Below, in pieces: positions 33,779-47,404 of a stretch of DNA of 64,000 nucleotides. The notes below the pieces were generated by a model. It made no database searches and was not told the DNA's origin. It worked only from the letters and a program-made list of their open reading frames with translations. Each line of letters starts with the position of its first letter. Position 1 is the stretch's first letter. The stretch comes from Phoronis australis (lineage: Eukaryota > Phoronida > Phoronidae). The stretch spans positions 2,571,442-2,635,441 of the forward strand of contig NMRA01000003.1 of the NCBI GenBank assembly GCA_002633005.1, read 5' to 3'. The position numbers and the translations under genes were made by a program.

Positions 33779-34869
33779 CTGAAAAAATATAAGAATATAA
33801 CAAGTATATACTAGGAGTTGAAAACAATGACAGCACATCAAAGTGACGTACTGTTTTATCAAATGGAACAAGAACTTCTTTTTTACAGAAATTTATGAAA
33901 TGCAAAATTTGATTTTAAGGTTTCTAATTTAAGCAAAAAAGATTCCTTAACATACGGAAACTAGTTATGAATGTATTTTGTAATTGAATAGACTTTACCA
34001 AACATTTACCTTTTATTCAAAGATTCACCAGACTTATGTGAAGAACTACAATGTAATACCACATTACAAACCAGTCGTACTACTATTAAAATTGCCTTAA
34101 TGGTTACACATAATTATTTTGCTATAAAATGCAAACAGTGTATACGAACCCACGCCACCCATAAACAATAACCTCAATATTAAAGGTATACAGGAGAACA
34201 AGTTCTAAATGTTTACCAACAAACAGTGTGAATACTTTGACCCTTGATCTTGTGTAACACAGACTCAATTAAGAAGGTACACTGCCCGCTGGGCATGTTT
34301 AACAAATGTCTCAAAAGTGTCTCAGTTAACAACATAGGGGAACAATGGTAAAACTAATTTACTATAGCCAGACAAAGGGGCCAGACACATTGAAAAATCA
34401 ACACAAATTTTTATTACTGGGATTTGGTTTAAATGTACCACGGGGATTCCCCAATGCTTAACCCTGAAATTTGGTTCATTATTAGACTGCCCTTGCCAAG
34501 CAAGCCTATTGAACTGCAGCATAACATGGAGACAAAAAATAAAGGCTTCGCAACTAATTAATAATTACTAGTGCTAAAGGACAATGTCATGGAAACAGAG
34601 GACAGCGCTACAAAATTACGCCTTGTATTGCAATTATTATTATCAAACCATGGCTTACACAATAATAAATACTCTTATCTATTCACGGATTCACAAAAAT
34701 ATCATATTTCTTCACAAAAGAGTGTCCACTACTCTACTGGGTGACAGCGGTCAACCATATACACTGATTAATACTCCTGTAACCAGTGTGTAGGTAGTCA
34801 ATGTCACCTAATGACACCTCGAAATGAATGCATATGGTATGGTAAGACATTTACATTAAAACATTGTCA

Positions 34870-34920
34870 TGGTTATCGCCATCGCCATTACCATCATCAT
34901 CATCATCATCACCGCCATTA
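34870..34920. repeat. (CAT/CAC)n tract
   Basis: Imperfect trinucleotide run (ccatcatcatcatcatcatc) with flanking ATCGCCATTACC. Confidence 0.85.
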
Positions 34921-34944
34921 TCAGTTTTCATTTAATTTCACCAA

Positions 34945-35348
34945 AGTGCCATTCACACGCGCACACGCACAGAACAAGTTACTCTTGGAATGAGTTGCTG
35001 ATAGGTTTGGGAGCTGTCAGTAAGTTGTTTAAACCATTGCAACTTGCCCACGAATGAAAACTTACTCCACTTAATTGAAGCAGGGTAACTTGTTCTAGGG
35101 TAACTTGTACCCCTTCCAATTCCTGTGTGGCCCCAAACCAGGGGCAAGGCTTCGTGTTTGCGAAGTTACACACAAACGGGTCTTCTTTATCATGCCGTAT
35201 TTGCATCAACTATTCATTGTCATGTGCAGAGCGACAACTTCCACCTAGCCCTATTTCTCGGATGTGTGTGTGTGGCCGCTCCGCATAAAATGAGGCAAGA
35301 TGCACAGGTGCAAATTGTTCTAGTGTAAGTCTGTGTGTGGACAGGACT
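34945..35348 (-). mobile_element. Harbinger-like MITE, copy B
   Basis: 404 bp, homologous to copy A (4,343-4,763) in reverse orientation. Shared blocks on the minus strand are AGTCCTGTCCACACACAGAC, TTGCCCC.GGTTT, AAGTTACCCTAGAA.. and GGAGTAAGTTTTC..GTGGG.AAGTTGCA. The 3-bp flanks are CAA and GAA, so the duplication has decayed. Confidence 0.65.
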
Positions 35349-36509
35349 GAAGTATGACAATCACTCCAGAGAGTGGTTCCATATTTATGATCAGATTGCC
35401 TGACAGTCTAAAAATATTATTTTAAAAGGGGTATGGCAAGATTGATGATACTAATTACAGATGCCTATGGAGAAGTCAACAGAATCCTGATTCAATGAAG
35501 CTTCCTCAAACTTGCGGACACCTGCAAATTTGTGGAATGTCAGCTGGAATGAGGGATTTTTGCCATTTTCTGATAACGTAGTCTCGAAATCCTGAAATAA
35601 CACAAGATCACAAAGAAATCAAGTGAATCATAACAGGCCTTGAAAATATAATGTAACATGGAAGGAATGTGAAAAGTATAAAAAATGTCTTGATCTTTGT
35701 ACCCACCAGAAGCAAAAATTCTTGAGGGGCTTAAATAATCAAGATTTGTGAAACGTTATCGAGAAATCTCACTTTTCAAGCGAATGGCAAAGCTTGTGTG
35801 AAAGTACATATCTGCTTGTCTTATGAGTACATGAGAAAATTTCAGGGTCTCTGACTTTCCCTTGTTACAGAATGTAGGTGTACTTGTCCACTAAGCCAAC
35901 TGAATGGTAAACGGTAGGTACCATCAGATTACCAAAGGTGGTTCTTATAAGCTTATGTTGTTCAGGAATATAGCTGTCAAAGTTGATCATCTGCAATGCC
36001 TATATGTGGAAACTTCAACAGCCCACAGCTTTAAAATGGAGATTTGATTGAGCGTGAGGACTGAGTCACAGTTAACGTTATGGAGAACCCAAGAAAAATG
36101 TCCAAACTTGGCTAACTTCGGATTATCATATCTCAGAAATGGCACATTGGAGTCACGTGAAACTTTCAGATACTACGCTTAATGAACAGTTCTCCAAAAT
36201 GCTGTTAGGTGTACATTTTAAAATGTTCCACTTCTGCAAGGAGGAGCTATCAAAAATAGGACTTGTACGATTATCAAGTTAGATAAAATAATTTAAGTTG
36301 TTCTGGTCTAAAAGACAAAAGATGTTTTTACAATTGACGGTATCCATGAAAAATTTCAAAGCTAAATAAATTTGTTTTCTGACAAGGCTTGAAAAGTGAC
36401 CGATTTGTTTTTAAAAACAGTGCGTAAAATGAAGAATAGTGTCATTTTAGAAGACAGATAAGCCCCTTAAGAATCAATGTATGTTATGACTCATTCAGTA
36501 CGAGCGTAA

Positions 36510-36792
36510 TATGCAGAAAATTTTGAGTCATTACTGAACTTACTTGAGATAAAAGGGGAGTGTTTTGTCAGCGTCTGCTGGCTTTTTCAAGCCGTTGCGA
36601 CCTCTGGTGGATTCGGGCGAAGAAAATCGGTGGGAAATGGGACAGAATTCTGACAAAAGTTTCCTACCGATTTTCTCAACTCCGATGGAATCCACCAGAG
36701 GTTGCACCAGCTTGAAAAAGCCAGAAGATGCTGGCGAAACGTTGTTCTTTTATCTCAAGTAAGTTTAGTAATGACTCATAATTTTCTGCATA
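36510..36792. repeat. 283-bp palindrome (foldback element) in an intron
   Basis: Two arms of about 140 bp with many long identical runs (GAGTCATTACT, AACTTACTTGAGATAAAAG, GGCTTTTTCAAGC, CCTCTGGTGGATTC, GAGAAAATCGGT-type), meeting at CAGAATTCTG with essentially no loop. When transcribed with the gene it would fold into a long imperfect RNA hairpin. The plus-strand ORF across it is an artefact. Confidence 0.88.
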
Positions 36793-39163
36793 CTAAACCC
36801 CTGAAGAAGTTGCATGGTTAAAAATTTTGAGTTTGTGACTATTTCATTTTGCCTACTTGCTAATTCAGTCACACTCAAATAGTGATCAATATCACCGTTA
36901 GCCACAACTCTGCTTTGCAATGAAAAGGTAATTCTGAATTAAGTAGGTTCTTCAATGTAAATCAAATTCATTGATCAGACATTCTGAATAGGAAAGTAAA
37001 GTTCAAATTTGCAATTCTAGCACTTTTTGATGACAGTCCCGTGAATTGAATCAAGTTGAGTTAGTGCACAACAAATGAGGAAACAAAAAACTGTTTCTAC
37101 CAAGTTACACCCCAGTTGCAGAAGACTGCCAAGTAAATTTGAGATTTCCATTTTAGCTTTGGAAGTTAACCAGCATTGAAGTTATTCTAGGAGAGCCGAA
37201 GTTCTCGCAAGGAATCACAGGGAAATAATTACAGTTAAAATCAGCTTAATTTTGATTGAAAGTTAAAAACAAAACAAAATTCTCAAGTCTAGTAGAATCA
37301 GCATATGAATACAATATGATGGAAAGCGGGAGACTAGTCGCAGACAAATGCAAAGCAACAACATAGCAGAAACCACCCATTTCACAATCGTCGCCCCACG
37401 TTCCAGAACTTTGCACTCATTCAGTTACGCTCTTACGTTGGAAGAAAAACAGTGGGATTAAACACCATTATTTACTGTACTGTAGGTATCACAACCCAAC
37501 TGGTTTCCTAGTCAGCAGCAGTAAAATTCCATGCATAAGGACATAATGGTATTTTCTCAAGAGTTAAATAACATTTTCCCAGGAACATTCTTTTGACAAT
37601 AACCATGTTTGAACTCATCAGGCAACTTCAGGGTGGCAAGATGTCCCTACTGATGCAGCCAAAACACAAAGAAGAAAACGCCACTGACACACTGTTGTTA
37701 TAGAGTTTACGCAACAATCTTTCTTCACAAGTTATGATTGGGCTCCCCGTGTGACATCCTAGATCTACCAGCAGAACTTTACAACATGGCGTGGCAATTT
37801 CGTTTTATTATTTATTCAATCTTTTCATGCGGAGCTTTAAGTGCCTTAAAGCATAATTGGGTCACTTAAAGGGTAATATTTATTTCAAAACATGGTTTCA
37901 TTCTGCGTGAACGTTTATGCCCAACTCGAAACTTGACCGATCACGCTGCATGCTTTGAGTGCAAATTTGTAAGTTTATTCGTAGCGTCAACTTTTCACTT
38001 TTCAAGTCTGGTTTCAAGGACACATAGATTACATCTAGGGCCTTAATATGCACATAATGTCATAAGAAAATTGATGTTGTAACCAACCGCCTGTAATCTT
38101 TTCTAAAAGTAAAAATCCTCAAGAAGATCAACAATGTATATTAATAGTGCTATTTTACGATAGCGTTCATTCACACCTGTCACTGACTACCAGAGGGTTG
38201 GTCTGACGCGTCTTTCTATTTTTGTGAAATCATACCTGAGAGGAGTTCCCTTCCAAAAAGAGCCCCCAAAATCGAATCAATTGTCACTGTTTTACGTTTT
38301 TTGGACTTTTTGTAGTTATATCCATCCTTTAATATTAAGGGACAACTCCCAAAGCAAGGAGATCCGAGACAATTGTCCAGTTTGCCACATAAAAAATTCA
38401 ATATGCTTATCACAAGTGAACTAAACGCTTTTTTTCTTTTAATTATTCACTGCAAAGCTGAGACCAACATCGAAAACAAGATTGGTAATTAAAAACGGTC
38501 AGTGTGGAAAACAGCAAAATGAGTCAGAGCAGTTCCAACATGAAACATGCACAGCACAAACAGGGTATGAGAGTTATTCTTTTTGGTCAACTAAATACAA
38601 AATAGTTTAAAATTATGAATTAAGAAACCTATAAAGGTAAAAAGAAGTAATTTATTTCACAAGTCTCACACTTAGCATGGGCTGCTTTTCAGGGCAGACT
38701 GAATAAAATCATTGAAATATCAAAACAAATCAATCATACTAAACACTAAATGGGTAGGTAGCAGTTTCTCTTGTGAAAAAATACACCCAGCATAGAGAGC
38801 AAATTGTGTGGCCTAGCTAATGGTCTTACACGGCCATAAAATTTAGGTTTTACCATCTACCTATTTTGTGTTCTTCAGAATAAGTGTACAAACCAAAATC
38901 AACTGAGCGAGACTCCAGTGAACAGGTCAACAACCTTAGATATTAACCCCACATAGGAGAAGGATTACTTTCTCATGAAATAATCAACGCTGTCTATGAT
39001 CTCAAGTTTGTGAGCTACACAAAAACAATCAGTGTTCAGTAATCAATATATGACCTTATTTAGGACCAAGAAAAACAATGCAAAACGGATAGACCTTGAT
39101 AAAAGTACAAGGTCAAATCAGTCAATAAAGACACAACAACAACACCGGGTCATTTTATAAGAC

Positions 39164-39558
39164 CAGGGCCCGGTCTCCAATCTTTTTACTCGAAATTAGG
39201 TTTGGCATTTTCTACTCTACTTTTGGGCGAACTCAAGATAAGTGTCTATTATTCTATGCTCGAGTACACGATAACTTACTTAGATAATTTATTGCCCTTA
39301 GTTCACAGTTTGTAAACCCAATATTAAAGCAATAAGTTCGAGTTTGAACTCGAAATTTCGAGTTTTTACTCGAGTTTGTAGCATGAATATAAGGGTCTTC
39401 AAGGGCAAACTTGAACTAGAAACTCCTATGCATAAACTATAATGTATTCGAGCACAGTTTGATAACCAATTATCTTAAGTTCACACAAAAGGAGCAGAGA
39501 AATTGCCAAAAATAGTTTCGAGTTCGTTTCGAGTACAAAGATTAGAGACTGGGCCCAG
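39164..39558. mobile_element. MITE with TTTGTACTCGAAA-type ends, copy 2
   Basis: 395 bp. It starts CAGGGCCCGGTCTCCAATCT and ends AGTACAAAGATTAGAGACTG + GGCCCAG, so terminal inverted repeats of about 30 bp are well kept. The interior has nested CTCGAGT/ACTCGAAAT inverted words. No clear target duplication. Confidence 0.8.
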
Positions 39559-40930
39559 AGAATTCATTACATACTCAAGATTTTGCCAACAAAACTCTGA
39601 TTTCTACATATCTGCTTCTTAATTCCTTTTAAGACCTTTAAAATTGAACAGCAAATTAAATATTCTAGACTGATATACGATGGATTGCAGTCGTCATGGT
39701 GAGGACTGGTTTACCTCCATTGTTGAAGGGACATTATCACTTTTGTGTTCGAAAATACATTTCTGAGATTATCGTTGGATGGGATGGACATAATTAAGAT
39801 ATTAGCTTTGACCAGAGCTATTAAAAATCTATTGTGCTTTTGTGATTTTATTACAAATCATAAAATTCTCACTGTTGTCAGCTAGATATTCGGAGAAAAC
39901 AAGGACGGTGTCTTCACCATTTAAATATGTTTAAAATCACTTAACGCATTTGATTTGGCTCAATGCAAAGAGTTGAGCTGCAACTGTGGTGCACTGCGGC
40001 TCATTTCAGAAAAATTAGTTTCCTCGTTGAGAACGCCCCTTTAAGAGATTTAAGATATTAAAACAAGAGGTATATATAACAACCAAAGAAAATTTGTTCA
40101 TAGTCAACACCTGAACATTGGAGGCTTAAGACTTTCAAGTGTTCTACAGTCTTGTCTGTGAATAAACAATGGAAGATTGAATATCCACCAGGTTGTGTTG
40201 GTGAAGAGAGACTATTAGACTATTCATTTAATAACCAAGTAGAGAAAGAACAGAAATATGTTCACTGACACAATCAGGGTCTTCATGGGATAGGGATCAC
40301 ATGTGACTACCCAAATGAAGAGACATGGAGGTCAAGGTTCACAAATCAATTGGACAACAAACAGTCAGTGGACATTGTGGGTGTCAACCCACAAATGTTA
40401 TCTTTCACATTTAAATAAGAGACGGTTCACAGGTCAAGAAATATGGCACCTATACATGCACGATCTTAAGTTTGAAAGTATGTCGAGATTAATTGCAGTC
40501 TATCAGACAGTACTCAAGAGCACTCCACCCACCTGAAACACCCACACGAACCATCTAACTGTTCCCCACTATGTAAACCTCTGGACACATGCATGATATG
40601 TTCTATGACCAAGATTTTCAGTAAGACATTGCACAAAGCTCAACTTTTCTGGTTTACCAGTAATTTGTTTTTCTGTTCACGAATAGTTGGAACATCTTAC
40701 TATAATTCCAAAATGCTTCTGTCATAAAATAATAAAAACTTAAATTAGCCTGTGGGTATTTTACACTTACATAAATGTCCACTACTAGGTAAAAGCATGG
40801 AAACATGGAGACATTCAGTTGAGAAAACTAGATTCAAATTTCATCTGCGTCCACTACAAGGATTCACTACAATAAACACAAAATAGAATGCTTGCAAAGT
40901 ACAAGACATTACAATTCATCTTCGCTGTAC

Positions 40931-41098
40931 CTGTAGTAGCTTGTCGCCAACTCTCAGACGGCCATCTTGGGCAGCCACGGAGCCTGGGGTGACGGCTTTA
41001 ATGTATATTCCATTGGCAGAGCCTCGTTCACTGGTCACTAGACTGAAACCTAAGCCGCCATTGATGGGCTTGGTCAAGTCTATCCTGATGGCACCACT
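40931..41098 (-). CDS. PTPN13: PTPN13 exon w13: PDZ5 N-terminal part
   Basis: 168 nt, 56 codons, phase 0 both sides; acceptor tgtcgttccag, donor GTACAG. It encodes SGAIRIDLTKPINGGLGFSL, then SANGIYIKAVTPGSVAAQDG and RLRVGDKLLQ. GLGFSL, the GIYIK strand and RL..GD turn identify a PDZ domain. Human PDZ5 has ELGFSLCGG and PRSVAAIEGNLQLLD in the same places. The exon is isolated by introns of 9.2 kb upstream and 7.2 kb downstream, both carrying transposon relics. Confidence 0.95.
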
Positions 41099-42044
41099 CT
41101 GGAACGACACAGGAGAAGTCATGTTATTTAGGACAGTAGGAAAAGTATGTTGCTTGCACCTTGGCCAAAATTTCAGCTCACATACAAAGATTCACAGTCG
41201 CACATGCCTTACCGGCCAAAAAACAAAGTTGGGGTAATTTTCCGTGTGGTGGCATTTGTACTTTATCGCTTTCTCGTTTGACAAAAAACACTGTTGGGTG
41301 TCATAGAGTGATGCGACTTGACTTGTAGAAATTGAAATGCATACGTGCAACTACTATGAGATGTCCAAATTTTCAGTTTGGATTTCCAAATTTCAGGTCA
41401 CAAATAAAACCCACAGCACGTTGTGCCAAACCCTGTAGGATTGGATTTTTTCATGGGGGCGGTAGGCACAGAGAACATAGTTTGTGTCAAGGCTAGATGC
41501 TAAACAAAAGTCATGAATAGGGGTGCAGCATTGGTTAAGATGAGGCTGTATACTCCACTGCTCCAGAATAGTGTAAACACATTATGGTAATGTGACCAGA
41601 CCATACAACCCATTATAATAACTATGGCCAGGTTTTGGACTCCACATTATGACAAACCAAAGTTGGAATTCTGTCAAAATGGCAGAGTTGAGATACTGAA
41701 ACCATGCTGACAAAGTGTTTGTCTCAGATAAGATCTAATTACCGTGTTGGTATGCACAAAATATTGCCACAGTTATGTTTATCTGTAAAACAGTATTCTG
41801 TTCCACGTAATTTTATCAATGGTGAACGCATGCAACATTTCTCACAGTATGGAAACTTATACCAGTTCAGATGCATAATTTTTATGAAAAAGCAGATAGG
41901 AGGACTCATCAGAAGACAGACCAGACACTTGACACAAGCCTTCACAAAGATGTCCTATCAGCTGCCTTCAGAGCCTAACCACAAGTTGCCTGATTGGAAT
42001 ATAGCTTTCTCACCCTAAAAAGGTAGTAGGTAAATCAAACTTCA

Positions 42045-42384
42045 AGACCCTTTCATACTGACTTAAACTCTGGTCAGAGCAAAGCGTCGACGTAAACTGC
42101 CAAGCTAACTGAACCATTCATACTGGCTTCGGCAATGAACTGACATCGAGGCAAGCAGTGGGTGACGCTGTTGTCATCAAAGTAATTGCAAGGTAGCCCT
42201 GATGCATTGCGTGTATGCTAAGATTTTTTTTATTTGACAATTTGGGATCGTTTACATGTCCTAATTAACATTAACGTATTTCTAATTCGATTGGTAATTA
42301 TTTGAGCAATATATAAGCACTTTGATCCAGGACCGATGTTAACCGTTCAGCGACAAAAACATCGACATTAGTATGAAAGGGTCT
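42045..42384. mobile_element. MITE with AGACCCTTTCATA ends, copy 1
   Basis: 340 bp, with ends AGACCCTTTCATACTGAC and TAGTATGAAAGGGTCT. Flanks TCA and TTA suggest a 3-bp duplication with one change. The interior shares GTGACGCTG..GTCATCAAAGT and GCAAGGTAGC with copy 2. Confidence 0.75.
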
Positions 42385-43181
42385 TTAAACAGGGTTGGAA
42401 GTCCGCACAGTGAAAGTGTAGAATCAAATGCCATACACACCACACTCGAATGTCACTTCAAACATTAATCTGCACGGGTCGAAATTGTGATCACGTGAAC
42501 ACATTTATCTTAAGAAATAATACCGTGAATATAACTGCACAGAAATCAAGCCATTCAAAAGAACTTATTCACTCAAAGATTTGACTTTTTACTTTTCGCT
42601 TGTCACTCCGCCATTTGCATTTTTAACCTACCAGTGAACTCACGAACTAAAGCATTCACTGGGCTCATTGGCTGGCATTTGGGTCACTACATGACTTCAT
42701 TAGGTAAAAAACTAAGGATAGAAGATGACAGATGATTTGATTCATTGTTGTTAGGCGAAATTTAAACCAGTAAGACTGTTTGTGGTTTTCTAAATGAGTC
42801 GAGGGAATTTGTTTTGGTTAGTAGTAACTCAACAACAAGAATTTTCCGACCAATCTCTTGGTTTGTATCCATTTCACCAAGTGGTGAACCTTCAGCTCTG
42901 TTTAAGAGCAGAGTATTGGCTACCAAATAAGGCAGATCTGTCTACTGATTTGTTGGTAGACAACAAGAAGGCTGATCAAAAGTTCGTTGAACATTCACAA
43001 GTCATGTGCCACATTTTTCAGACCTTCACTCCGACTCTTGATTGCACTACATGTGAACACTGCATTAACACAATATAAATCAAATAGACCAGGATTAAGT
43101 AGACAGTAAATTTAAATTCCAAGGCAGCTAAGCCCACAAAAACGGAGATGGGGTTCTGCATTGCAATATATTTTCCACATA

Positions 43182-43678
43182 AGGCCCTTTCATATTGACT
43201 TAAATCCGGTCTGAGCGGAGCGTCGATGTAAACAGCGCAGTTAACGGGACCGTTCATACCGGCTTCGGTAGTTTATGACCATCGAAGTTAAGGGTTGGTG
43301 ACGCTGACGTCATCAAAGTTATCGCAAGGTAGCGCTGCACGCCAAGATTTTTTTCAAAGTGACAATTTGGGAACATTTATATGTGCTAAATGACATTAAA
43401 CTCATTTTTAAATCGATTGGTTATCATTAGAGCAAAAAATAAGTAGATATTGGTGACGGCACTACTCTGTAACTGTTGACGATAACAGTGGAACCTGGCA
43501 ATAACTTCGATTGGACCGGAGTTAAGCGTTCATACTGCACCGCAGCGTCGACGCTGCGGTCTTAAATCCACCTGTTAACTGCGATGTTAACTGGAGCTGT
43601 TAACTGCGATCCAGGACCGGAGTTGAGCGTTCATACTGACCGCAACTCCCCAAACCATTGACGCGTATGAAAGGCTCT
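43182..43678. mobile_element. MITE with AGACCCTTTCATA ends, copy 2
   Basis: 497 bp, with ends AGGCCCTTTCATATTGAC and CGTATGAAAGGCTCT, flanked by ATA on both sides (43,179-43,181 and 43,679-43,681). It is longer than copy 1 because of an extra 3' block with repeated GTTAACTGCGAT and GACCGGAGTT.AGCGTTCATACTG words, itself inverted to the start (CGTTCATA.. versus GTCTGAGCGGAGCG). Confidence 0.78.
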
Positions 43679-46600
43679 ATAGGGTGAAAACCTAAAATAT
43701 TGTAGAGCTGAATTATGAGAAAGTGGGAAATAAACAAACATTAGCCTAACAACGTCCATTTTATCAAAGGTTATACACACAGTTGTACCAAAGATGGTTA
43801 TAAACAGCTGTTATTGTGAAAGTAACATTTTTAAAAAAAGCAATATAATAAACTAATGTAAGTTTCACCATAGACCTAATTCACAAGTGCACGAGCAAGG
43901 ATCTTATGGGCAATTAAACAGTTCAGATATGGCAGTTTTAGCTAAGACTGAGCATACAACATTTGCTAAAACCCAAGCCCTTACCACAAATAATTTGAAT
44001 TAATAATCTTCAAAACAACCAGGAGATCGCTGGTCGTGACTAAGGAGACATTCAAAAATAGACCAACACAGATGACACTTAGAGACTCCTACATAAAAGC
44101 AACAAAAAGATGAGCTAGCAGGGAGTCCAAACCCCCCTCTCCTCCTGGATCCCCTTCGGAATATGCACCTGATAACAACAATAGTCACTATAATGATATA
44201 AGAACAGCATTAAAACGCACATGGACGGCGCAGAATCGTGACAGAGCTACGCTTGATGGGAAGACCCTTAGCTCATGATCCAGCAACCATAGGTGTGACA
44301 CGACCTAAAATCTAATCTCTTGTTCTTTAAGTTCCATGCAGCACCATTTTGAAAACTATAGTTTTGGTTCATGAATTAAGGGGGTAGCTCTTGTAATTTA
44401 TGATGCAGTGAGTTAGTATTCCTAGTAAGATATGATAAAGACATGGACCAAATGAAGTTGAACGATAGCTACAAGATTCAACGCCACAAGATGATAAAAT
44501 TATTCAAGTAAAAATTTAGCGTTGACTTGAACAAACTTCCAATATTTCATGAAAATTCAATGAAGTTCACCCATACTATTTAGAAAAAAACTGGATACAA
44601 ATAGATCAAAAGGTTAAAATAATCTAACAATCAAAACCAAAATTACAACCTCGGTGACAATAAAGATATGGCATTAAATATCAAGAATTAACTCGTAGCA
44701 CATATCAAAAACTATTAACGATACCAGTTGCCAGTGGCACACTTAACATAACAGGAATTACCAGTCGACAATAAGGACCCATAAACCAGTAACCAGAGGA
44801 TAATTGCCAGGGCAATAATGGGTTCATAAATAACAATCTATTAAAACGATCATATTTCAAAATTATCAACAAAAATGCCAAAGAGATATTTCCCACAGTA
44901 ATTCATGGTCAAAGAAGTACAACACACTTTTTGAATAAACCTTAAAATCATTTCACTAAAATACACGAATGCTACAAGCCATCCTACTCTTTACAACTAA
45001 ATGTCAAATATTCACATATAGCATAAGAAACCAAAACCTGCACTACAATAATGAAGGTCAAGTTGAAGCCATATTCAGTAATTACCTTTCTGAACCTGCT
45101 GGTACAACTCATTGCACATGACTGACTAGTCAACAGTCTGCTTAGGTCTCCATCTTACGTGATCTCCCCTGTCAATCTGTTACTGTATCCGATTGGTGAC
45201 TGCCAAGCAGGGACTATAATGCTTACTAACCGTGAAATGAACAAAGGGTGAAAAAAGGAGGCCGATTAAAGCAACCCAAAGGCGTTTGAATAGTTAATCA
45301 ATGACCCTGCATTGGCAATCCAATTGATGGGACCCCAGCAATTGTATCGAGTAAAACATCAATCAGTAAGGTTCAACCGAGTGCATATAATGCAGGAGAC
45401 AAACAATGAAATATGACCACAGCTATACAAATGATTTCATAGATTTTTCGTGAATGAAAACGGCGCGTGGCGCATTATGTAAACATGGCAATTAATTTTC
45501 CATTTGAAGACTTGAGATTTATGCCTCCCAGACAGAAATATAAGGTATCTCCTCGGCAGTGTTGGGGGGAGGAATCAGTCAAACAAATACTGAGCAAACA
45601 GTATAAATAAACAATTCCTGATGTTTTACAATACACACAGAAAAGCAAACATATCTTACAGATCTAATCTTTTAAAAATACAACACTTTTTGCGATGACA
45701 AATTCTACAAAAGATGTGCCAAATATGATCCCATACTGACAACAAAAACAACAAGCCAAACAAAAACCCTGAACTATAAAATGGCGATCTCTTCTCCTCA
45801 ACATTCACACTGTTTGGGCAGACACGTTAATCCTCTACTTAAACTTGTCAAATATTAATTTACTGTCAAGTTAGAGTGATAAGTAATGGCCCACATCTCC
45901 GCTTTGAGTCTAGTCTCTATTTATGACTACCTTCGAGAGACAGATATAGGTAGAAATCAAGAGATGACCATTGGTAAAATTAGTAAGCATATGAATGGTA
46001 AATGAGAGAGTCAATTACCACCATTCTAAATCAATCAAGGTAGCCCTGTCCTTCTATATGTAATCAAGCATAATGAATACAGGCAAACCCATTCAAAGCT
46101 ATTAATGAGGCGCAATCGGAGATTAATTTCACATTATTTCTTGGCCAGAGTAACAAAGATTCAAAGCTTTATGTAACTAACTCTTATACTAATTGGCGAG
46201 AGATTGAAGAGTAGGGGATGAACTTTGCGCATGTTGTGAACAAATACTTGTTGCAACAGTGAGATAGTTGTATGAAGCCAGATTATGGTTCTAGAAAAAA
46301 TTCTGTCTAACTGGGGACTTGTCAGAATAGGAACTTCTTTTGAGCATAACACAAGCCCTATGACAAGGTAAAAACTAAAACAACCAGAATGCAACACTAC
46401 CAAGAACTGGAGAGCAGTTTTTGAACAGACCACCCACAACATGTATTGGCCTTTCACACCAATGCCAACACCTCAATATTTTAGGGCCTGTTGATCACAG
46501 TTTAAACTTAAATCGCAGTTTAACTTAGCAGTACATAGGTGGATTTAAAGGCACAGCGCGATACTTCCATATGGCATGAAAAGTTACTTTCAGTGTCACG

Positions 46601-47404
46601 GAAACTATGGGCAGATGGCGCTGTCAATATCGACATGAGCTATACGTTATTATATTTCATAAGATTAAATTCAAGTATGGTAAAGTTTCCTCTAATTTGT
46701 ACAAAGTTAATTGCCAAAATTGTCATTTTTCTATTTTTCAAAAAGCTTGCTACATTATTGAAAATGTTCAAAATGTTCACCACATACTTGTTTATAGCAC
46801 CTGTATAAGATAAAATTCCCAATTAATGAACTACAGTCTGATTCTTGTTTACTTTTATTAACATTTAGATAAAATAAAATTTGACGGTTGCACCATATTG
46901 CGTTCTAAATAGAAGGCACCACATTCGCCATTCTACTACTAACTGTAACCATTTAATTTCATTTTTCATCTGAATGTACACACATGATTCTTCGTATTAA
47001 AAAACCACCCATCCATAACATTTCTGCAGCGCCGTCTTGTGACAATTTCGAGCATGAACAAGCAATAACTATCGCAGCAGGTCTGAAATAACATTACAGC
47101 ACCACTCCTCTTGCCCAGCAGAATAGGTAGTTCAGAGAGGGTCCAAATATAAATAGACCGCAGATTTGAAATGAAGTCCACTATTGGCTCAACACTGAGA
47201 CATCAAAGCATGCATTCGGTGTAGATCAGAAACGTGAATTTTACAAAAGTAAAAGAATATATATTGACAGCTTTGAAAAATTTGGCCAAACCAAACAAAA
47301 ACACTAAATTAGCCACACAGCCCTTATGGTATTTAATTTATCATTTTGGCTTGCATAGATGGCTTTAATTTTAGGATCCGAATATATGAATGGTGAACTT
47401 TAAT

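Larger units (their letters stand above)
33779..40930 (-). other. PTPN13: Intron between w13 and w14
   Basis: 7.2 kb. It contains a (CAT)n tract near 34,870-34,920, a Harbinger-like MITE (34,945-35,348), a 283-bp palindrome (36,510-36,792) and a TTTGTACTCGAAA MITE (39,164-39,558). The rest is unremarkable. Confidence 0.7.

Noticed and set aside
36565-36762. 65-codon ORF
   Set aside because: It spans a perfect-centred palindrome, so the reading frame is a by-product of the inverted repeat.
39164-39558. Target duplication for the TTTGTACTCGAAA MITE copy 2
   Set aside because: Flanks AAGAC and AGAAT do not match at any plausible duplication length, so none is claimed.
41704-42018. 104-codon plus-strand ORF
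   Set aside because: No domain, ends just before a MITE, and composition is that of intronic DNA.
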